From: Nitrospirota bacterium
GTDB lineage: Bacteria; Nitrospirota; Nitrospiria; SBBL01; JAADHI01
Assembly: GCA_029261165.1 (NCBI GenBank)
Contig: JAJDBV010000031.1
Span: 1-57,544 of the forward strand
Reading direction: 5' to 3'
DNA: 57,544 nucleotides
The notes under the pieces are model-generated. The model searched no databases. It saw nothing but the letters and a program-made list of their open reading frames with translations, and was not told the origin of the DNA. How positions within the stretch are numbered: position 1 is the first letter of the stretch; each line of letters starts with the position of its first letter. Positions 8,880-18,315 of the stretch are shown here, piece by piece. A program made the position numbers and the translations under genes.

Positions 8880-9996
8880 GAACGATCTCCTTGAAGATAA
8901 TGTTATGCAGGGCCGGTCGAAAGGCCCGGATCTTTTCGTTGGCCGTGTCCGGGTGAATACGGTTGGTCAAGAGAATGACGGCAAGGTCCTGCTTTGGGTC
9001 GATCCAGACGGAGGTTCCCGTGAAGCCGAGATGGCCGAAACTCAATTTAGAAAAATAATGGCCCGAGGAGGAAGGTATTGAAGGGGTATCCCATCCCAAT
9101 CCCCGCGAAGATTCTGCCGGGACTCTGTTCCCTCTTTGTCGTGTGGCAAAGTCTGAGGTAAGGGCCGGGTCGAAGATTCCCTCCCCTTTGAGGCTGTCAA
9201 GCCAGAGCCGGACCAGTTGATAAACCTCCTTCGCCGTTGAGAAGAGGCCGGCGTGGCCGGAGACCCCGCCCATAGCGTAGGTGTTGTCATCATGGACGAT
9301 GCCCGAGACCACCTTTTTTCGCCACACGGAGTCTTCCGTCGATGCGAAGTCCCGGCCTCGGGCGGCCTTAGGACGTCGTCCCCGATTGATAAAAAAGGTT
9401 TCTTTGCAGTGGGCTTTTGTAAAGAGTTTCCGGGAGCAGATTCGATGAAGCGCTGTCCCTTCGACCTTTTCAATGATCTCTCCCAGAAGCATAAATCCAA
9501 TATCGCTGTAGCGGCTTACCTCTCCGGGAGCGGAGATGAGGGACTCCTTCCGGGCCAATGCGTAAACGGTCGCTTTTGCCTCAGGCGATCCGAGAAAACC
9601 TTGTTCTTTCGTTGCCCGTTTTGCAATGGTTTGGAAATAGGGCTTCCAGTCGGGAAGTCCTGAGGAATGGGTCAAGAGGTGACTTAGGGTAATCTCTCTT
9701 TTTAGTCCGCGTGTAAATCCTGAAATAAATCGGGACAGCGGATCATCGAGGCTGACCTGATTTTCCTGAAGCAGGAGGAGCAGGGCGGCGCTTGTTGCCA
9801 GCGGTTTGGTTAAGGAGGCAAGATCAAAGAGGGTATTGCGCTTCATCTTTTTTTTATGAGGAAGGAGCGACGCATGACCAAAGGCCTTGTGATAAACGAT
9901 TTTTCCCCGGTGGTGGACGAGCAAGACGCCTCCGGGGAAGACCTTCGTTGAGAGGCCTTCTTCCATCTTCTGTGTAATCGGTTCAGGGGTTTTCAT
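8872..9996 (-). CDS. Class C beta-lactamase-fold serine hydrolase
   Basis: A 374-residue member of the beta-lactamase/D-aminopeptidase/EstB superfamily. The active-site SxxK is SLTK (Ser61-Lys64), the second motif is Tyr-Ser-Asp in RYSDIGFMLLGE, and the third is HLGFTGT. There is no clear signal peptide, so it may act in the cytoplasm. It sits between mpl and ldcA and is translationally coupled to both: ATGA overlap with mpl, 8-bp overlap with ldcA. It probably cleaves a murein-derived peptide or ester during recycling. That role is inferred from position, since the family covers esterases, transpeptidases and aminopeptidases. The start at 9996 is chosen for the ATGA junction; the frame is open further upstream inside mpl. 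Confidence 0.85.
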   Translation of the reverse strand: MKTPEPITQKMEEGLSTKVFPGGVLLVHHRGKIVYHKAFGHASLLPHKKKMKRNTLFDLASLTKPLATSAALLLLLQENQVSLDDPLSRFISGFTRGLKREITLSHLLTHSSGLPDWKPYFQTIAKRATKEQGFLGSPEAKATVYALARKESLISAPGEVSRYSDIGFMLLGEIIEKVEGTALHRICSRKLFTKAHCKETFFINRGRRPKAARGRDFASTEDSVWRKKVVSGIVHDDNTYAMGGVSGHAGLFSTAKEVYQLVRLWLDSLKGEGIFDPALTSDFATRQRGNRVPAESSRGLGWDTPSIPSSSGHYFSKLSFGHLGFTGTSVWIDPKQDLAVILLTNRIHPDTANEKIRAFRPALHNIIFKEIVHE

Positions 9997-11420
9997 GCAG
10001 GCTGTAACTGGGAAAGGAGTTTTTGGTGAATGCCTCCGAACCCGCCGCTGGACATGATGCAAACTAGGTCACCAGCTTGAAGTTGTTTGGATAATTCAGA
10101 AATGATTTGTTCTGGCGTCGGGATGAAAAATGCCTTTTTCCCCGCATGGCCCAACGCTTCAATAATTCTGTCGGGGTCAAGACGCTCCTCGGGAGGGAGC
10201 TTCTCCGGGGCAAAGGGCTGGGCCAGAACAATCCGGTCTGCTTTCTTGAAGGCTTCTATAAAGGCCTCTTGAAATATGTTGCGCCGGCTCGTTGCCGATC
10301 GCGGTTCAAAGATGACCCAGATCCGTCTGCTGGGATAGCGCAGTCGGAGAGAGGCCAGGGTCTCAGCGATTGCGGTCGGATGGTGGGCAAAATCGTCCAT
10401 GATGATGATATCTTCGGCGATGCCGACGATTTCCTGGCGACGTTTTACACCCTGAAACAGTTTGATCCCTTCCTTGATCTTTTCCCAGGAAAGGCCGAGG
10501 TGATGGCAAAGGGCGATGACGGCCAGGGTATTTTTGATATTATGTCGACCGAAGAGCGGGCTTTCGATGGCCCCCAGCTTTTTCTGATGATAGGAGACAT
10601 CAAAGCGGATCAGATCTCCCACGACCTGAATCCCATCGGCCAGCCAATCCATAAGGTGCAGTTGTGTATTGTCATCCATCTCAGTGCCATACCGTTCGAC
10701 CCGGCAACTTAGGTTCGATGTGACCTCATCAATCGCCTCATCGCCTGCTCCTGCCAGCAAGATGCCCTCCGGCGGCAGGAGCCGGACAAATTTCTGAAAG
10801 GCCGCCTTTACGGCAGAGAGATCTGAGAAAATGTCGGCATGATCGAATTCGATACTGGTCAGAATGGCATGCTGTGGGCGATAATGGAGAAATTTAGGAC
10901 CTTTGTCGAAGTAGGCGGTATCATATTCATCGCCTTCAATCACAAAATGCTGCCCCGAACCGAGGCGATGATTGCTGTTGAGGTTTTGCACCCAGCCACC
11001 GATCAGCATACTCGGATCGCACCCGGCCGAGGTCAATACCCATCCTAAAATGGAGGAGGTTGTCGTCTTGCCGTGTGTCCCGGAGACCACCAGGGACTGC
11101 CGGGGCTTCAGAAAATACTCTTCCACCGCGGCAGCCATCGAAAGGGTCGGGAGCTTCCGTTTCAGGGCTTCCACGACCTCTGGATTGTTTTTTCCAACGG
11201 CGTTCCCGATAATCACGAGATCTGTAAGCGGATCAATATGATCCGGGACAAACCCGCTCTTGCAGACAATCGCGGCCTTTTCGAGGAAGGTACTCATCGG
11301 GGGATAGACCTGCGCGTCGGAACCGGTGACGACATGTCCCTCTTTTTTTAAGAGTCCGGCAAGGGCCGCCATTCCGGTGCCGCAGATGGCAATCATGTGG
11401 ATATGTTTCGGCAAGGGCAA
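9993..11420 (-). CDS. mpl: UDP-MurNAc:tripeptide ligase Mpl
   Basis: A 475-residue Mur-ligase family enzyme. Mpl joins recycled L-Ala-gamma-D-Glu-meso-DAP to UDP-N-acetylmuramate with ATP in the cytoplasm, bypassing MurC, MurD and MurE. Visible features: N-terminal nucleotide-sugar motif IAICGTGMAALAGLL, ATP loop GTHGKTT (114-120), and FAHHPTAIAETL with the FEPRSATSRRN segment that is typical of Mpl rather than MurC. The start is a TTG at 11420, supported by a strong AGGAGGT 5 bp upstream. It heads an operon with a serine hydrolase and LdcA and is divergent from trpE. Confidence 0.93.
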   Translation of the reverse strand: MPLPKHIHMIAICGTGMAALAGLLKKEGHVVTGSDAQVYPPMSTFLEKAAIVCKSGFVPDHIDPLTDLVIIGNAVGKNNPEVVEALKRKLPTLSMAAAVEEYFLKPRQSLVVSGTHGKTTTSSILGWVLTSAGCDPSMLIGGWVQNLNSNHRLGSGQHFVIEGDEYDTAYFDKGPKFLHYRPQHAILTSIEFDHADIFSDLSAVKAAFQKFVRLLPPEGILLAGAGDEAIDEVTSNLSCRVERYGTEMDDNTQLHLMDWLADGIQVVGDLIRFDVSYHQKKLGAIESPLFGRHNIKNTLAVIALCHHLGLSWEKIKEGIKLFQGVKRRQEIVGIAEDIIIMDDFAHHPTAIAETLASLRLRYPSRRIWVIFEPRSATSRRNIFQEAFIEAFKKADRIVLAQPFAPEKLPPEERLDPDRIIEALGHAGKKAFFIPTPEQIISELSKQLQAGDLVCIMSSGGFGGIHQKLLSQLQPA

Positions 11421-11450
11421 CTCAGACCTCCTGACTTACAAGTAGAAAGG

Positions 11451-11479
11451 AGTTTATCAAGCAGATTTTATTTTATCAA
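11451..11479 (-). promoter_or_regulatory. Promoter of the mpl operon
   Basis: Reading on the minus strand: TTGATA (11479-11474), a 17-bp spacer and TAAACT (11456-11451). It lies about 30 bp before the TTG start of mpl, with the AGGAGGT ribosome binding site at 11432-11426. Confidence 0.5.
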
Positions 11480-11526
11480 GAGGAGGCCCTAATCTATTTG
11501 TAAAATTCTCGCAAACACTTGAATGA

Positions 11527-11555
11527 TTGACAATTTTTGGCCTCTGTGGTAGCGT
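11527..11555 (+). promoter_or_regulatory. Promoter of the trp operon
   Basis: A perfect TTGACA (11527-11532), a 17-bp spacer and TAGCGT (11550-11555), 26 bp before the trpE ATG. The leader would be only about 20 nt, too short for a classic Trp leader peptide or a T-box, so neither attenuator is present here. Confidence 0.5.
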
Positions 11556-11581
11556 AAATCCTTTTATAAAAGAGACATTAT

Positions 11582-13057
11582 ATGGTTATTCCTTCGTTCG
11601 AAGACTTTTGCGAAAAAGCCAAAAAAGGGAACCTGATTCCAGTTTATCGGGAGATCCTGGCCGATACGGAAACACCTGTTTCTGCATTCCTGAAGATCAA
11701 GGAGGGGGAATATGGCTATCTTCTTGAGAGCGTCGAGGGCGGCGAGAAGTGGGGACGATTTTCATTCCTGGGGACCGCCCCATCGGTTGTGGTCAAGGGC
11801 GAAGGAGATTCTGTCTCCGTGATCCGGGATGGGAAATGCGAGGTCATAAAGAGCGAAGGCAACCCGCTCCATGTATTGAAACGGGTTCTTGCAGAATACA
11901 GGCCGGTTGAAGTTACGGGTCTCCCGCGATTTTTTGGCGGAGCGGTCGGGACCCTCGGCTATGATATGGTTCGTTTTTTTGAGCCGCTACAATTTAAGAA
12001 GAATGATCGGACGACGCCGGACTTTTTTTTTATGTTGACCGACACCCTCCTCCTCTTTGACAATGTCAAGCACCGAATCAAAGTTGTTTCGAATGCCTTC
12101 ATCGAAAATGACGATCTGAAGGTTGTTTATGAGAGGGCGGTTGAGAAGATTGATCTCTTAATTAAGCGTCTGGCACAACCGCTTCCGGAGCAGGCTCCGG
12201 CGGCTTTGAATGGGCATGTTGCAGAGCCCAAGTCTAATTTCACACGAGACCAATACAAAAAGGCGGTTCTTTTGGCCAAGGAATACATCAAGTCCGGTGA
12301 CATTTTTCAAGTCCAGATTTCCCAACGTTTTTCAACCCGTTTAAAGGCCGATCCCTTCATGGTTTATCGGGCACTTCGAAGTATTAATCCATCTCCGTAC
12401 ATGTTTTACCTTCATCTGGGCCAGCGTCATATGGTCGGGACCTCTCCCGAGGTTCTGGTCCGACTGGAGGGAGAGCGTGTCGAGCTGAGGCCTATCGCCG
12501 GTACGCGCCCTCGCGGGCAGTCCCCGGAAGCGGATGTGGCCCTTGAGAAGGAACTTCTGGCTGATCCCAAAGAACGGGCTGAGCACGTCATGCTGATCGA
12601 TCTCGGTCGGAACGATGTTGGCCGTGTTTGTCAATATGGAACGGTCAAGGTCGATGAGGTCATGGTGATTGAGCGTTATTCTCATGTGATGCATATTGTC
12701 TCAAATGTAATTGGAAAGCTTGTTGCCGGAAGGGACGCCTTCGATGTACTGAGTGCCTGTTTCCCGGCCGGAACTGTGACCGGGGCGCCAAAAATCCGCG
12801 CGATGGAGATTATTGATGAATTGGAACCGGAAGGGCGCTCCCTATATGCCGGCGCGGTCGGTTATTTCAGTTATCAGGGGAACATGGATACCTGTATTAC
12901 CATCCGGACCATTATAATTGAAGGGGATGTGGCCACCGTCCAGGCGGCGGCCGGCATTGTCGCCGACTCCGATCCCGATCGTGAATATGAAGAAACGATG
13001 AATAAGGCAAAGGCGATGCTGGAGGCGATACAGCTCGCCGAAAACGGTTTAACGTAA
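11582..13057 (+). CDS. trpE: Anthranilate synthase component I
   Basis: A 491-residue enzyme that converts chorismate to anthranilate, using ammonia supplied by TrpG. Chorismate-enzyme motifs are clear: IAGTRPRG, LIDLGRNDVGRV, SHVMHIVS, CFPAGTVTGAPK and GAVGYFSYQGNMDTCI. The N-terminal tryptophan feedback element is seen as the LLES motif at about residue 42, so the enzyme should be inhibited by tryptophan. The length is normal. It is the first gene of trpEGDCFBA. Its stop codon lies inside the left end of a dispersed repeat element (13053-13193) that separates it from trpG. Confidence 0.96.
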   Translation: MVIPSFEDFCEKAKKGNLIPVYREILADTETPVSAFLKIKEGEYGYLLESVEGGEKWGRFSFLGTAPSVVVKGEGDSVSVIRDGKCEVIKSEGNPLHVLKRVLAEYRPVEVTGLPRFFGGAVGTLGYDMVRFFEPLQFKKNDRTTPDFFFMLTDTLLLFDNVKHRIKVVSNAFIENDDLKVVYERAVEKIDLLIKRLAQPLPEQAPAALNGHVAEPKSNFTRDQYKKAVLLAKEYIKSGDIFQVQISQRFSTRLKADPFMVYRALRSINPSPYMFYLHLGQRHMVGTSPEVLVRLEGERVELRPIAGTRPRGQSPEADVALEKELLADPKERAEHVMLIDLGRNDVGRVCQYGTVKVDEVMVIERYSHVMHIVSNVIGKLVAGRDAFDVLSACFPAGTVTGAPKIRAMEIIDELEPEGRSLYAGAVGYFSYQGNMDTCITIRTIIIEGDVATVQAAAGIVADSDPDREYEETMNKAKAMLEAIQLAENGLT

Positions 13058-13193
13058 GGGTCCAGCTCACCCGTCTAAGGCTCCATGGCGGCGTTGGTGC
13101 GGTGCTCGAATCCTCACGTATAAATATACGTTGCGGTTCTGCGCGCCTCGCGCCTTGCCCTGAAGCCTTTTCCAGGCAATCTGAATCCTTACG
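13053..13193 (-). repeat. MITE-like repeat, copy A (trpE-trpG)
   Basis: A 141-bp non-coding element with terminal inverted repeats: CGTAAGGGTCCAG at the left, and CTGAATCCTTACG (the complement of CGTAAGGATTCAG) at the right. It shares with the copy at 45209 the core GGATTCGAGCACC.CA..AACGCCGCCATG, here on the minus strand, and the run CGCCTTGCCCTGAAG. The left repeat supplies the TAA stop of trpE. The right end forms a perfect hairpin CTGAATCC-TTAC-GGATTCAG (13181-13200) upstream of trpG. No direct repeat flanks it. Confidence 0.75.
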
Positions 13194-13228
13194 GATTCAG
13201 AATAGATTAATACGAGGTATTGAGGATA

Positions 13229-13792
13229 ATGCTGCTTGTAATCGACAATTACGATTCTTTTACATACAATCTGGTTCAATACTTGGGTGAGATGGGGGAA
13301 GAGATCGCGGTTCACCGAAATGATCAGATTGCCTTGGAAGAGATAGAGGCCCTGCGCCCTGATAAGATTGTCATTTCTCCGGGTCCGGGGATGCCGAAGG
13401 ACGCCGGTATTTCTATTGAGGTGGTCCGGAAATTTGGGCAGAATATTCCGATTTTGGGGGTCTGTCTGGGGCATCAGGCGATTGGAGAGGCCTTCGGTGG
13501 CGAAGTGATCCGTGCCGATCGCCTCATGCACGGGAAGACTTCAATCATCTCGCATGACGGCCATTCAATTTATCAGGATCTTCCGGATCGGTTCCCGGCG
13601 ACCCGCTATCATTCGCTCATTCTGCGGCGGGAGAACCTTCCTGATCTTTTTGAGGCCACGGCATGGACCGACGAAGGCGAACTCATGGGCATCCGTCACA
13701 AGACGGCCCCCATTGAAGGGGTGCAGTTTCACCCTGAGTCCATATTGACGGAAGTTGGAAAAGACCTTTTGAAAAATTTCCTGAAGAAATAA
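13229..13792 (+). CDS. trpG: Anthranilate synthase component II (glutamine amidotransferase)
   Basis: A 187-residue class I glutamine amidotransferase that delivers ammonia from glutamine to TrpE. Catalytic Cys79 sits in GVCLGHQ, and His168 and Glu170 in VQFHPES. The oxyanion segment SPGPGMP and the start VIDNYDSFTYNLVQYLG are typical of TrpG/PabA. A single copy may also serve p-aminobenzoate synthesis, as in many bacteria (inference). ATG 13229 is preferred because CGAGG lies 11 bp upstream; the in-frame TTG at 13220 is too close to it. The gene is separated from trpE by copy A of the repeat. Confidence 0.95.
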   Translation: MLLVIDNYDSFTYNLVQYLGEMGEEIAVHRNDQIALEEIEALRPDKIVISPGPGMPKDAGISIEVVRKFGQNIPILGVCLGHQAIGEAFGGEVIRADRLMHGKTSIISHDGHSIYQDLPDRFPATRYHSLILRRENLPDLFEATAWTDEGELMGIRHKTAPIEGVQFHPESILTEVGKDLLKNFLKK

Positions 13793-13823
13793 AAATCTGT
13801 GAAAAAAGATCATAGGAGAACTC

Positions 13824-14852
13824 ATGATTAAAGAGGCAATCAGTAAGGTGGTCGAGCGCGTTGATCTGTCGGAAGCTGAAGCGGAAGGGGCGATGCGTGA
13901 GATCATGGAAGGGGCTGCAAGCCCTTCCCAGATCGCTTGCTATATCACCGCGCTCAGGATGAAAGGAGAAACCGTCGCAGAGATTACCGGGTCGGCGCGT
14001 GTGATGCGTGAAAAGGCGACCTTGGTGCGGGTCGATGATCCCCTGGTGGTGGATACCTGCGGAACCGGCGGAGACCGGATGAATACCTTTAATGTCTCGA
14101 CAACCGTGGCCTTCGTTGTGGCCGGGGCGGGGGTGACGGTCGCAAAACACGGCAACCGGTCTGTCTCAAGCTCCTGCGGGAGTGCCGATGTGCTGAAGTC
14201 GCTCGGCGTTCGGATCGATCTTCCACCGGATGAGGTGGAGCGCTGTGTCAATGAACTCGGTGTCGGTTTTCTTTTCGCGCCGCTCTTTCATGGGGCGATG
14301 AAGCATGCCATGGTTCCCCGGAAGGAAACGGGCATTCGGACAATATTTAATATCCTCGGCCCCTTGACCAATCCGGCCCGGGCGTCGGTCCAGGTCCTGG
14401 GGGTTTTTTCGGAGGAACTGACCGACCTTATGGCGCAGGTTCTCGTCAATCTTGGGACCCATCACTGTTTTATCGTCCATGGGATGGATGGCTTGGATGA
14501 GATTACGGTTTCCGGAAGGAGTCGTATTTCAGAAGGAAAAGAAGGACGGGTCGCAGCGTATACCCTTGAACCCAAAGACTTTCAGTTTTCCAATAGAGAC
14601 TTAAAAGACCTGATGGGGGGGAGTCCTGAGAAGAATGCAGAGATCCTCCTTTCCGTTTTGAGAGGTGAAAAAGGGGCGAGACGCGAAGTGGTTTTGATGA
14701 ATGCCGCCCCGGCACTTGTGGCGGTCGGAAAGGCGAAAACTTTGCAGGAAGGTGTGGCGCTGGCCGGCGAATCGATTGATTCCGGGAGTGCGTTGGAAAA
14801 ACTCAATCGCTTGATAAAGATCACTGACAAATCCTCACGGTCGGGAAGCTGA
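13824..14852 (+). CDS. trpD: Anthranilate phosphoribosyltransferase
   Basis: A 342-residue enzyme joining anthranilate and PRPP. Family signatures are present: CGTGGDRMNTFNVST (PRPP loop), KHGNRSVSSSCGSADVLKSL and FNILGPLTNPA. TAGGAGAA precedes the ATG. It is the third gene of the trp operon, 31 bp after trpG and 5 bp before trpC. The length is normal and nothing is missing. Confidence 0.96.
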   Translation: MIKEAISKVVERVDLSEAEAEGAMREIMEGAASPSQIACYITALRMKGETVAEITGSARVMREKATLVRVDDPLVVDTCGTGGDRMNTFNVSTTVAFVVAGAGVTVAKHGNRSVSSSCGSADVLKSLGVRIDLPPDEVERCVNELGVGFLFAPLFHGAMKHAMVPRKETGIRTIFNILGPLTNPARASVQVLGVFSEELTDLMAQVLVNLGTHHCFIVHGMDGLDEITVSGRSRISEGKEGRVAAYTLEPKDFQFSNRDLKDLMGGSPEKNAEILLSVLRGEKGARREVVLMNAAPALVAVGKAKTLQEGVALAGESIDSGSALEKLNRLIKITDKSSRSGS

Positions 14853-14857
14853 GGTCG

Positions 14858-15637
14858 ATGCGCTTTTTAGACGAGATCGTCCGTGTAAAGCGTGAAGCGG
14901 TACATGGTCGAAAAAGCCGAGCCTATCTCGGAGAGCTTCGATCGCGGATTGAAGATGCCGAAGCCACGCGTCCATTCCAGAAGGTCCTGAGCGGAGAAAA
15001 ACAGGCTTGTCCGAGACTGATTGCTGAGATCAAAAAAGCCTCGCCCTCGAAAGGGGTCATTCGCGAGGACTTTAATCCGGTCGAGATCGCGCAAATATAC
15101 GAAGACGGGGGTGCAGCCGCCCTGTCCGTCCTCACAGAGGAACATTTTTTTCTCGGAGATCCTTCTACCCTTAAGGCGGTCCGTTCGAAAGTGTCGCTTC
15201 CTCTTTTGAAGAAGGATTTTATCATTGATGAAATTCAGATTTATGAGGGACGTTCCTGGGGCGCCGATGCAATCCTGTTGATCGCGGCCTTGATGGAAGA
15301 ATCAGAGCTGAAAGATTATTTTGACTTGGCGAGAGCGCTTTCTCTTGATGTCCTTGTCGAAGTACATCAAGAGAAAGAATTAGAAAAGGTTATCGAATGG
15401 GCGCCGATGATCGGGATCAATAATCGTGATCTGGAAACCTTCGAGACAAAGCTCGATACGACATTCCGCCTGCTCAAAGAAGTGCCGAAAGACCGGACCA
15501 TTATCAGCGAAAGCGGGATCACTTCACGAAAAGATGTTGAGGCCCTTCATAGGGCGGGGGTTGATGCTATCCTGGTGGGAGAATCTTTGATGGCATCGGA
15601 AAAAATAGATGAAAAGGTGAAAGAATTAATCGGGTAG
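14858..15637 (+). CDS. trpC: Indole-3-glycerol-phosphate synthase
   Basis: A 259-residue (beta/alpha)8-barrel enzyme that closes the indole ring. Visible motifs are LIAEIKKASPSKG near residue 54, LSVLTEEHFFLGD, LPLLKKDFIIDEIQIYE (with the catalytic Lys), VEVHQEKEL, IGINNRDLETF and ISESGI. It is a stand-alone enzyme, not fused to TrpF, whose gene follows 14 bp later. Confidence 0.96.
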   Translation: MRFLDEIVRVKREAVHGRKSRAYLGELRSRIEDAEATRPFQKVLSGEKQACPRLIAEIKKASPSKGVIREDFNPVEIAQIYEDGGAAALSVLTEEHFFLGDPSTLKAVRSKVSLPLLKKDFIIDEIQIYEGRSWGADAILLIAALMEESELKDYFDLARALSLDVLVEVHQEKELEKVIEWAPMIGINNRDLETFETKLDTTFRLLKEVPKDRTIISESGITSRKDVEALHRAGVDAILVGESLMASEKIDEKVKELIG

Positions 15638-15651
15638 ATGGGGGATGTAAA

Positions 15652-16284
15652 ATGAAAGTTAAGATCTGTGGCCTAACAAATTTAGAAGACGCGCTCGCCG
15701 CAGTCGAATTTGGGGCGGATGCCGTCGGTTTTATCTTTGTGCCGGAGAGTCCTCGCTATATTTCGTTTGAGGATGTTTCTGAGATCATCTCCAAACTCCC
15801 GCCGTTTGTGACCACAGTCGGCGTATTTCGTTCGGGAGGAGAGAGGGAATTGCAGTCTGCAATTGATCAGTGCGCGATTGATCTGATCCAGTTATATGGG
15901 GCTTTTCCCCAGGAGATCTCGTTTGACTTTTCAAGGAGAATTATTCAGGTGATTCGTGTTCAGGATGAGCGAAGCCTCGATGTCGTCCCTCCCGCTCCGG
16001 TTCGGGCTTTTCTTCTCGATACATACCAGGAGGAGGCTCTCGGCGGGAGTGGTGTTGCGTTTGATTGGAATGTTGCTGCCAAGGCAAAACGCTTCGGAAA
16101 GATTATCCTTGCCGGTGGTTTAACGCCGGAAAACGTTCAAACGGCGATCGAGAAGGTCAGGCCGTATGGTGTTGATGTAAGTAGTGGCGTAGAGATGCGT
16201 CCCGGGAAGAAAGATCACCTTAAGCTGAAACAGTTTATCAAAGCGGCAAAAGCGGTGGAGGAGATGCATGCTTCTTCCGAATAA
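15652..16284 (+). CDS. trpF: Phosphoribosylanthranilate isomerase
   Basis: A 210-residue barrel enzyme of tryptophan synthesis. KICGLT at the start carries the catalytic Cys7; the general-acid Asp lies in [14 protein letters not shown], and the phosphate-binding end is [10 protein letters not shown] followed by GVDVSSGVE. The 3' end overlaps trpB by 17 bp, so translation of the two is probably coupled. Confidence 0.95.
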   Translation: MKVKICGLTNLEDALAAVEFGADAVGFIFVPESPRYISFEDVSEIISKLPPFVTTVGVFRSGGERELQSAIDQCAIDLIQLYGAFPQEISFDFSRRIIQVIRVQDERSLDVVPPAPVRAFLLDTYQEEALGGSGVAFDWNVAAKAKRFGKIILAGGLTPENVQTAIEKVRPYGVDVSSGVEMRPGKKDHLKLKQFIKAAKAVEEMHASSE

Positions 16285-17464
16285 GAAGGGCCGCTTCGGC
16301 CCCTATGGGGGGCGATATGTTGCTGAAACATTGATGCCGGCTCTTCAGGAGTTGGAAGCCGTTTATCAGTCGGTCCGTCGAAAGCCGGGATTTAAAAAGA
16401 AACTGGCCGATATCCTGAAACATTTTGTCGGTCGTCCGACCCCCCTTTATTTTGCCCCGCGTCTTTCGGAACATCTCGGCGGCCTGAAGATCTATCTGAA
16501 AAGGGAAGACCTCTGTCATACCGGTGCCCATAAGATTAACAATACCCTTGGACAGATCCTTCTCACACAGGAAATGGGAAAAAAGCGGGTGATTGCCGAG
16601 ACCGGTGCCGGTCAGCATGGTGTCGCCACCGCGACGGCGGCGGCCCGGTTCGGGATGGACTGTGAGGTCTACATGGGGACGGAGGATATGAAGCGTCAGG
16701 AGCTGAATGTCTTTCGGATGCGGCTACTAGGCGCAAAGGTCTCCGGTGTTGATGCGGGAAGTAAAACATTGAAGGATGCGATCAGCGAGGCCTTACGGGA
16801 TTGGACGGCCAATGTTCGGGATACCCATTACATTCTAGGATCGGTTTTGGGGCCACATCCTTATCCAATGATGATCCGGGATTTTCAGTCGGTCATCGGA
16901 CAGGAGGCGCGGCAACAGATCCTGCGCACTGAGGGACGGTTTCCCGACGTCATGATCGCCTGTGTCGGCGGGGGAAGCAATGCGATCGGTCTCTTCACGC
17001 CTTTTCTCTCCGAGTCCGAGATTCGAATGATTGGTGTTGAGGCGGGCGGCCTGGGGATCGAGACCGGGAAACATGCGGCCCGATTTGCCAGCGGGACCCT
17101 GGGTGTCCTCCACGGAACGATGACGACTCTGTTACAGGACGCTTATGGTCAGATCCAGAACACCCATTCAGTCTCAGCCGGATTGGACTACGCGGCGGTT
17201 GGTCCGGAACATAGTTATTACAGAGACAAACAGCGGATCGAATACACATCCGTTACGGATGATGAAGCCCTGTCGGCGTTTCGCTTGCTGGCCGAAATGG
17301 AAGGGATTCTCCCCGCGCTGGAGTCTTCGCACGCGGTAGCCTACCTTATTAAGCTGGCCCCTTCGCTTCCCAAGGGACAGATCGTTATCGTCAACCTATC
17401 CGGGCGGGGAGACAAAGATGTGGCCCAGCTTTCCAGAATGGAGCAACAGAATGAGCCGGATTGA
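16268..17464 (+). CDS. trpB: Tryptophan synthase beta subunit
   Basis: A 398-residue PLP enzyme that joins indole and serine. Lys89 in GAHKINN binds PLP, and the phosphate loop is [22 protein letters not shown] and [13 protein letters not shown] identify the standard TrpB1 form, which works with TrpA. The segment GGAGGAG lies just before the ATG, inside trpF. It overlaps trpA by 14 bp. Confidence 0.96.
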   Translation: MLLPNKKGRFGPYGGRYVAETLMPALQELEAVYQSVRRKPGFKKKLADILKHFVGRPTPLYFAPRLSEHLGGLKIYLKREDLCHTGAHKINNTLGQILLTQEMGKKRVIAETGAGQHGVATATAAARFGMDCEVYMGTEDMKRQELNVFRMRLLGAKVSGVDAGSKTLKDAISEALRDWTANVRDTHYILGSVLGPHPYPMMIRDFQSVIGQEARQQILRTEGRFPDVMIACVGGGSNAIGLFTPFLSESEIRMIGVEAGGLGIETGKHAARFASGTLGVLHGTMTTLLQDAYGQIQNTHSVSAGLDYAAVGPEHSYYRDKQRIEYTSVTDDEALSAFRLLAEMEGILPALESSHAVAYLIKLAPSLPKGQIVIVNLSGRGDKDVAQLSRMEQQNEPD

Positions 17465-18248
17465 GGCTGCCTTGAGGAATGTCGGGATGAAAGGGGAGAA
17501 GGGCCTGATCGCCTATGTGATGGCGGGGGATCCGAACCTGGCGGAGAGCGGGAAAATTATTCTGGAGGTCGAAAAAGCGGGCGCAGACCTGATCGAGATC
17601 GGTGTCCCGTTTTCCGACCCGATTGCGGACGGCCCGACCATTCAGAAGGCATCCGAGCGTGCGCTTGCGAAGGGGGTCAACGTGAGGAATGTCCTGGATC
17701 TTGTCACCGACCTTCGACGTCAGACAAAGGTTCCCTTGATCCTCATGAGCTATTGCAATCCACTCTATGCATTCGGCATTGAGCGCTTTTTTAAAGAGGC
17801 CCGGCGTGCGGGAGTGGATGGGCTGATCGTTCCGGATCTTCCCCCGGAAGAGGCACGCGATTTCATACTACAGTCACGGAAGACAGGGATCGACCACATC
17901 TTTCTGGCCGCGCCGACAACACCTCAGGAACGGCTGGAGAAGATCATTAAGGTGGTTTCCGGGTTTCTTTATTATGTTCCGCTCACAGGCGTTACCGGTT
18001 CGGAGTTGAAGGGGAAAGAGACCATCAGCGAAAGAATTCGGCAGATTAAATCGCAAACGGAGAAACCCGTCGCCGTCGGTTTCGGGGTCTCAAACCCTGA
18101 AGAGGCCAGGGAACTCGGATCGGAAGCCGATGCCGTCATCGTCGGAAGTGCCCTGGTAAGAATCATCGAAACGGCCAAGAGTGATCCGACTTACCTAACC
18201 CGCCTGTCCACCTTCGTGCGTTCCTTAAAACAAGTGCTTCGGTCTTAG
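17451..18248 (+). CDS. trpA: Tryptophan synthase alpha subunit
   Basis: A 265-residue barrel that cleaves indole-3-glycerol phosphate and channels indole to TrpB. The catalytic pair is Glu49 ([11 protein letters not shown]) and Asp60 (ADGPTIQ); the phosphate end is [10 protein letters not shown] and VGSALV. The ATG at 17451 gives the usual [10 protein letters not shown] start and a 14-bp overlap with trpB; an in-frame start 33 bp upstream lies inside trpB and is less likely. It is the last gene of the operon. I see no strong terminator in the 67 bp before the convergent rnhA. Confidence 0.95.
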   Translation: MSRIEAALRNVGMKGEKGLIAYVMAGDPNLAESGKIILEVEKAGADLIEIGVPFSDPIADGPTIQKASERALAKGVNVRNVLDLVTDLRRQTKVPLILMSYCNPLYAFGIERFFKEARRAGVDGLIVPDLPPEEARDFILQSRKTGIDHIFLAAPTTPQERLEKIIKVVSGFLYYVPLTGVTGSELKGKETISERIRQIKSQTEKPVAVGFGVSNPEEARELGSEADAVIVGSALVRIIETAKSDPTYLTRLSTFVRSLKQVLRS

Positions 18249-18315
18249 CTTGACTTGAACAGAGAAGTATATTTTATAGCGGTAAAGATTGTACCGTGGG
18301 TATTTGAGGGCAAAA

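Noticed and set aside
11556-11581. Trp leader peptide or T-box attenuator before trpE
   Set aside because: The proposed start site leaves only about 20 nt of leader; no run of Trp codons or T-box sequence.
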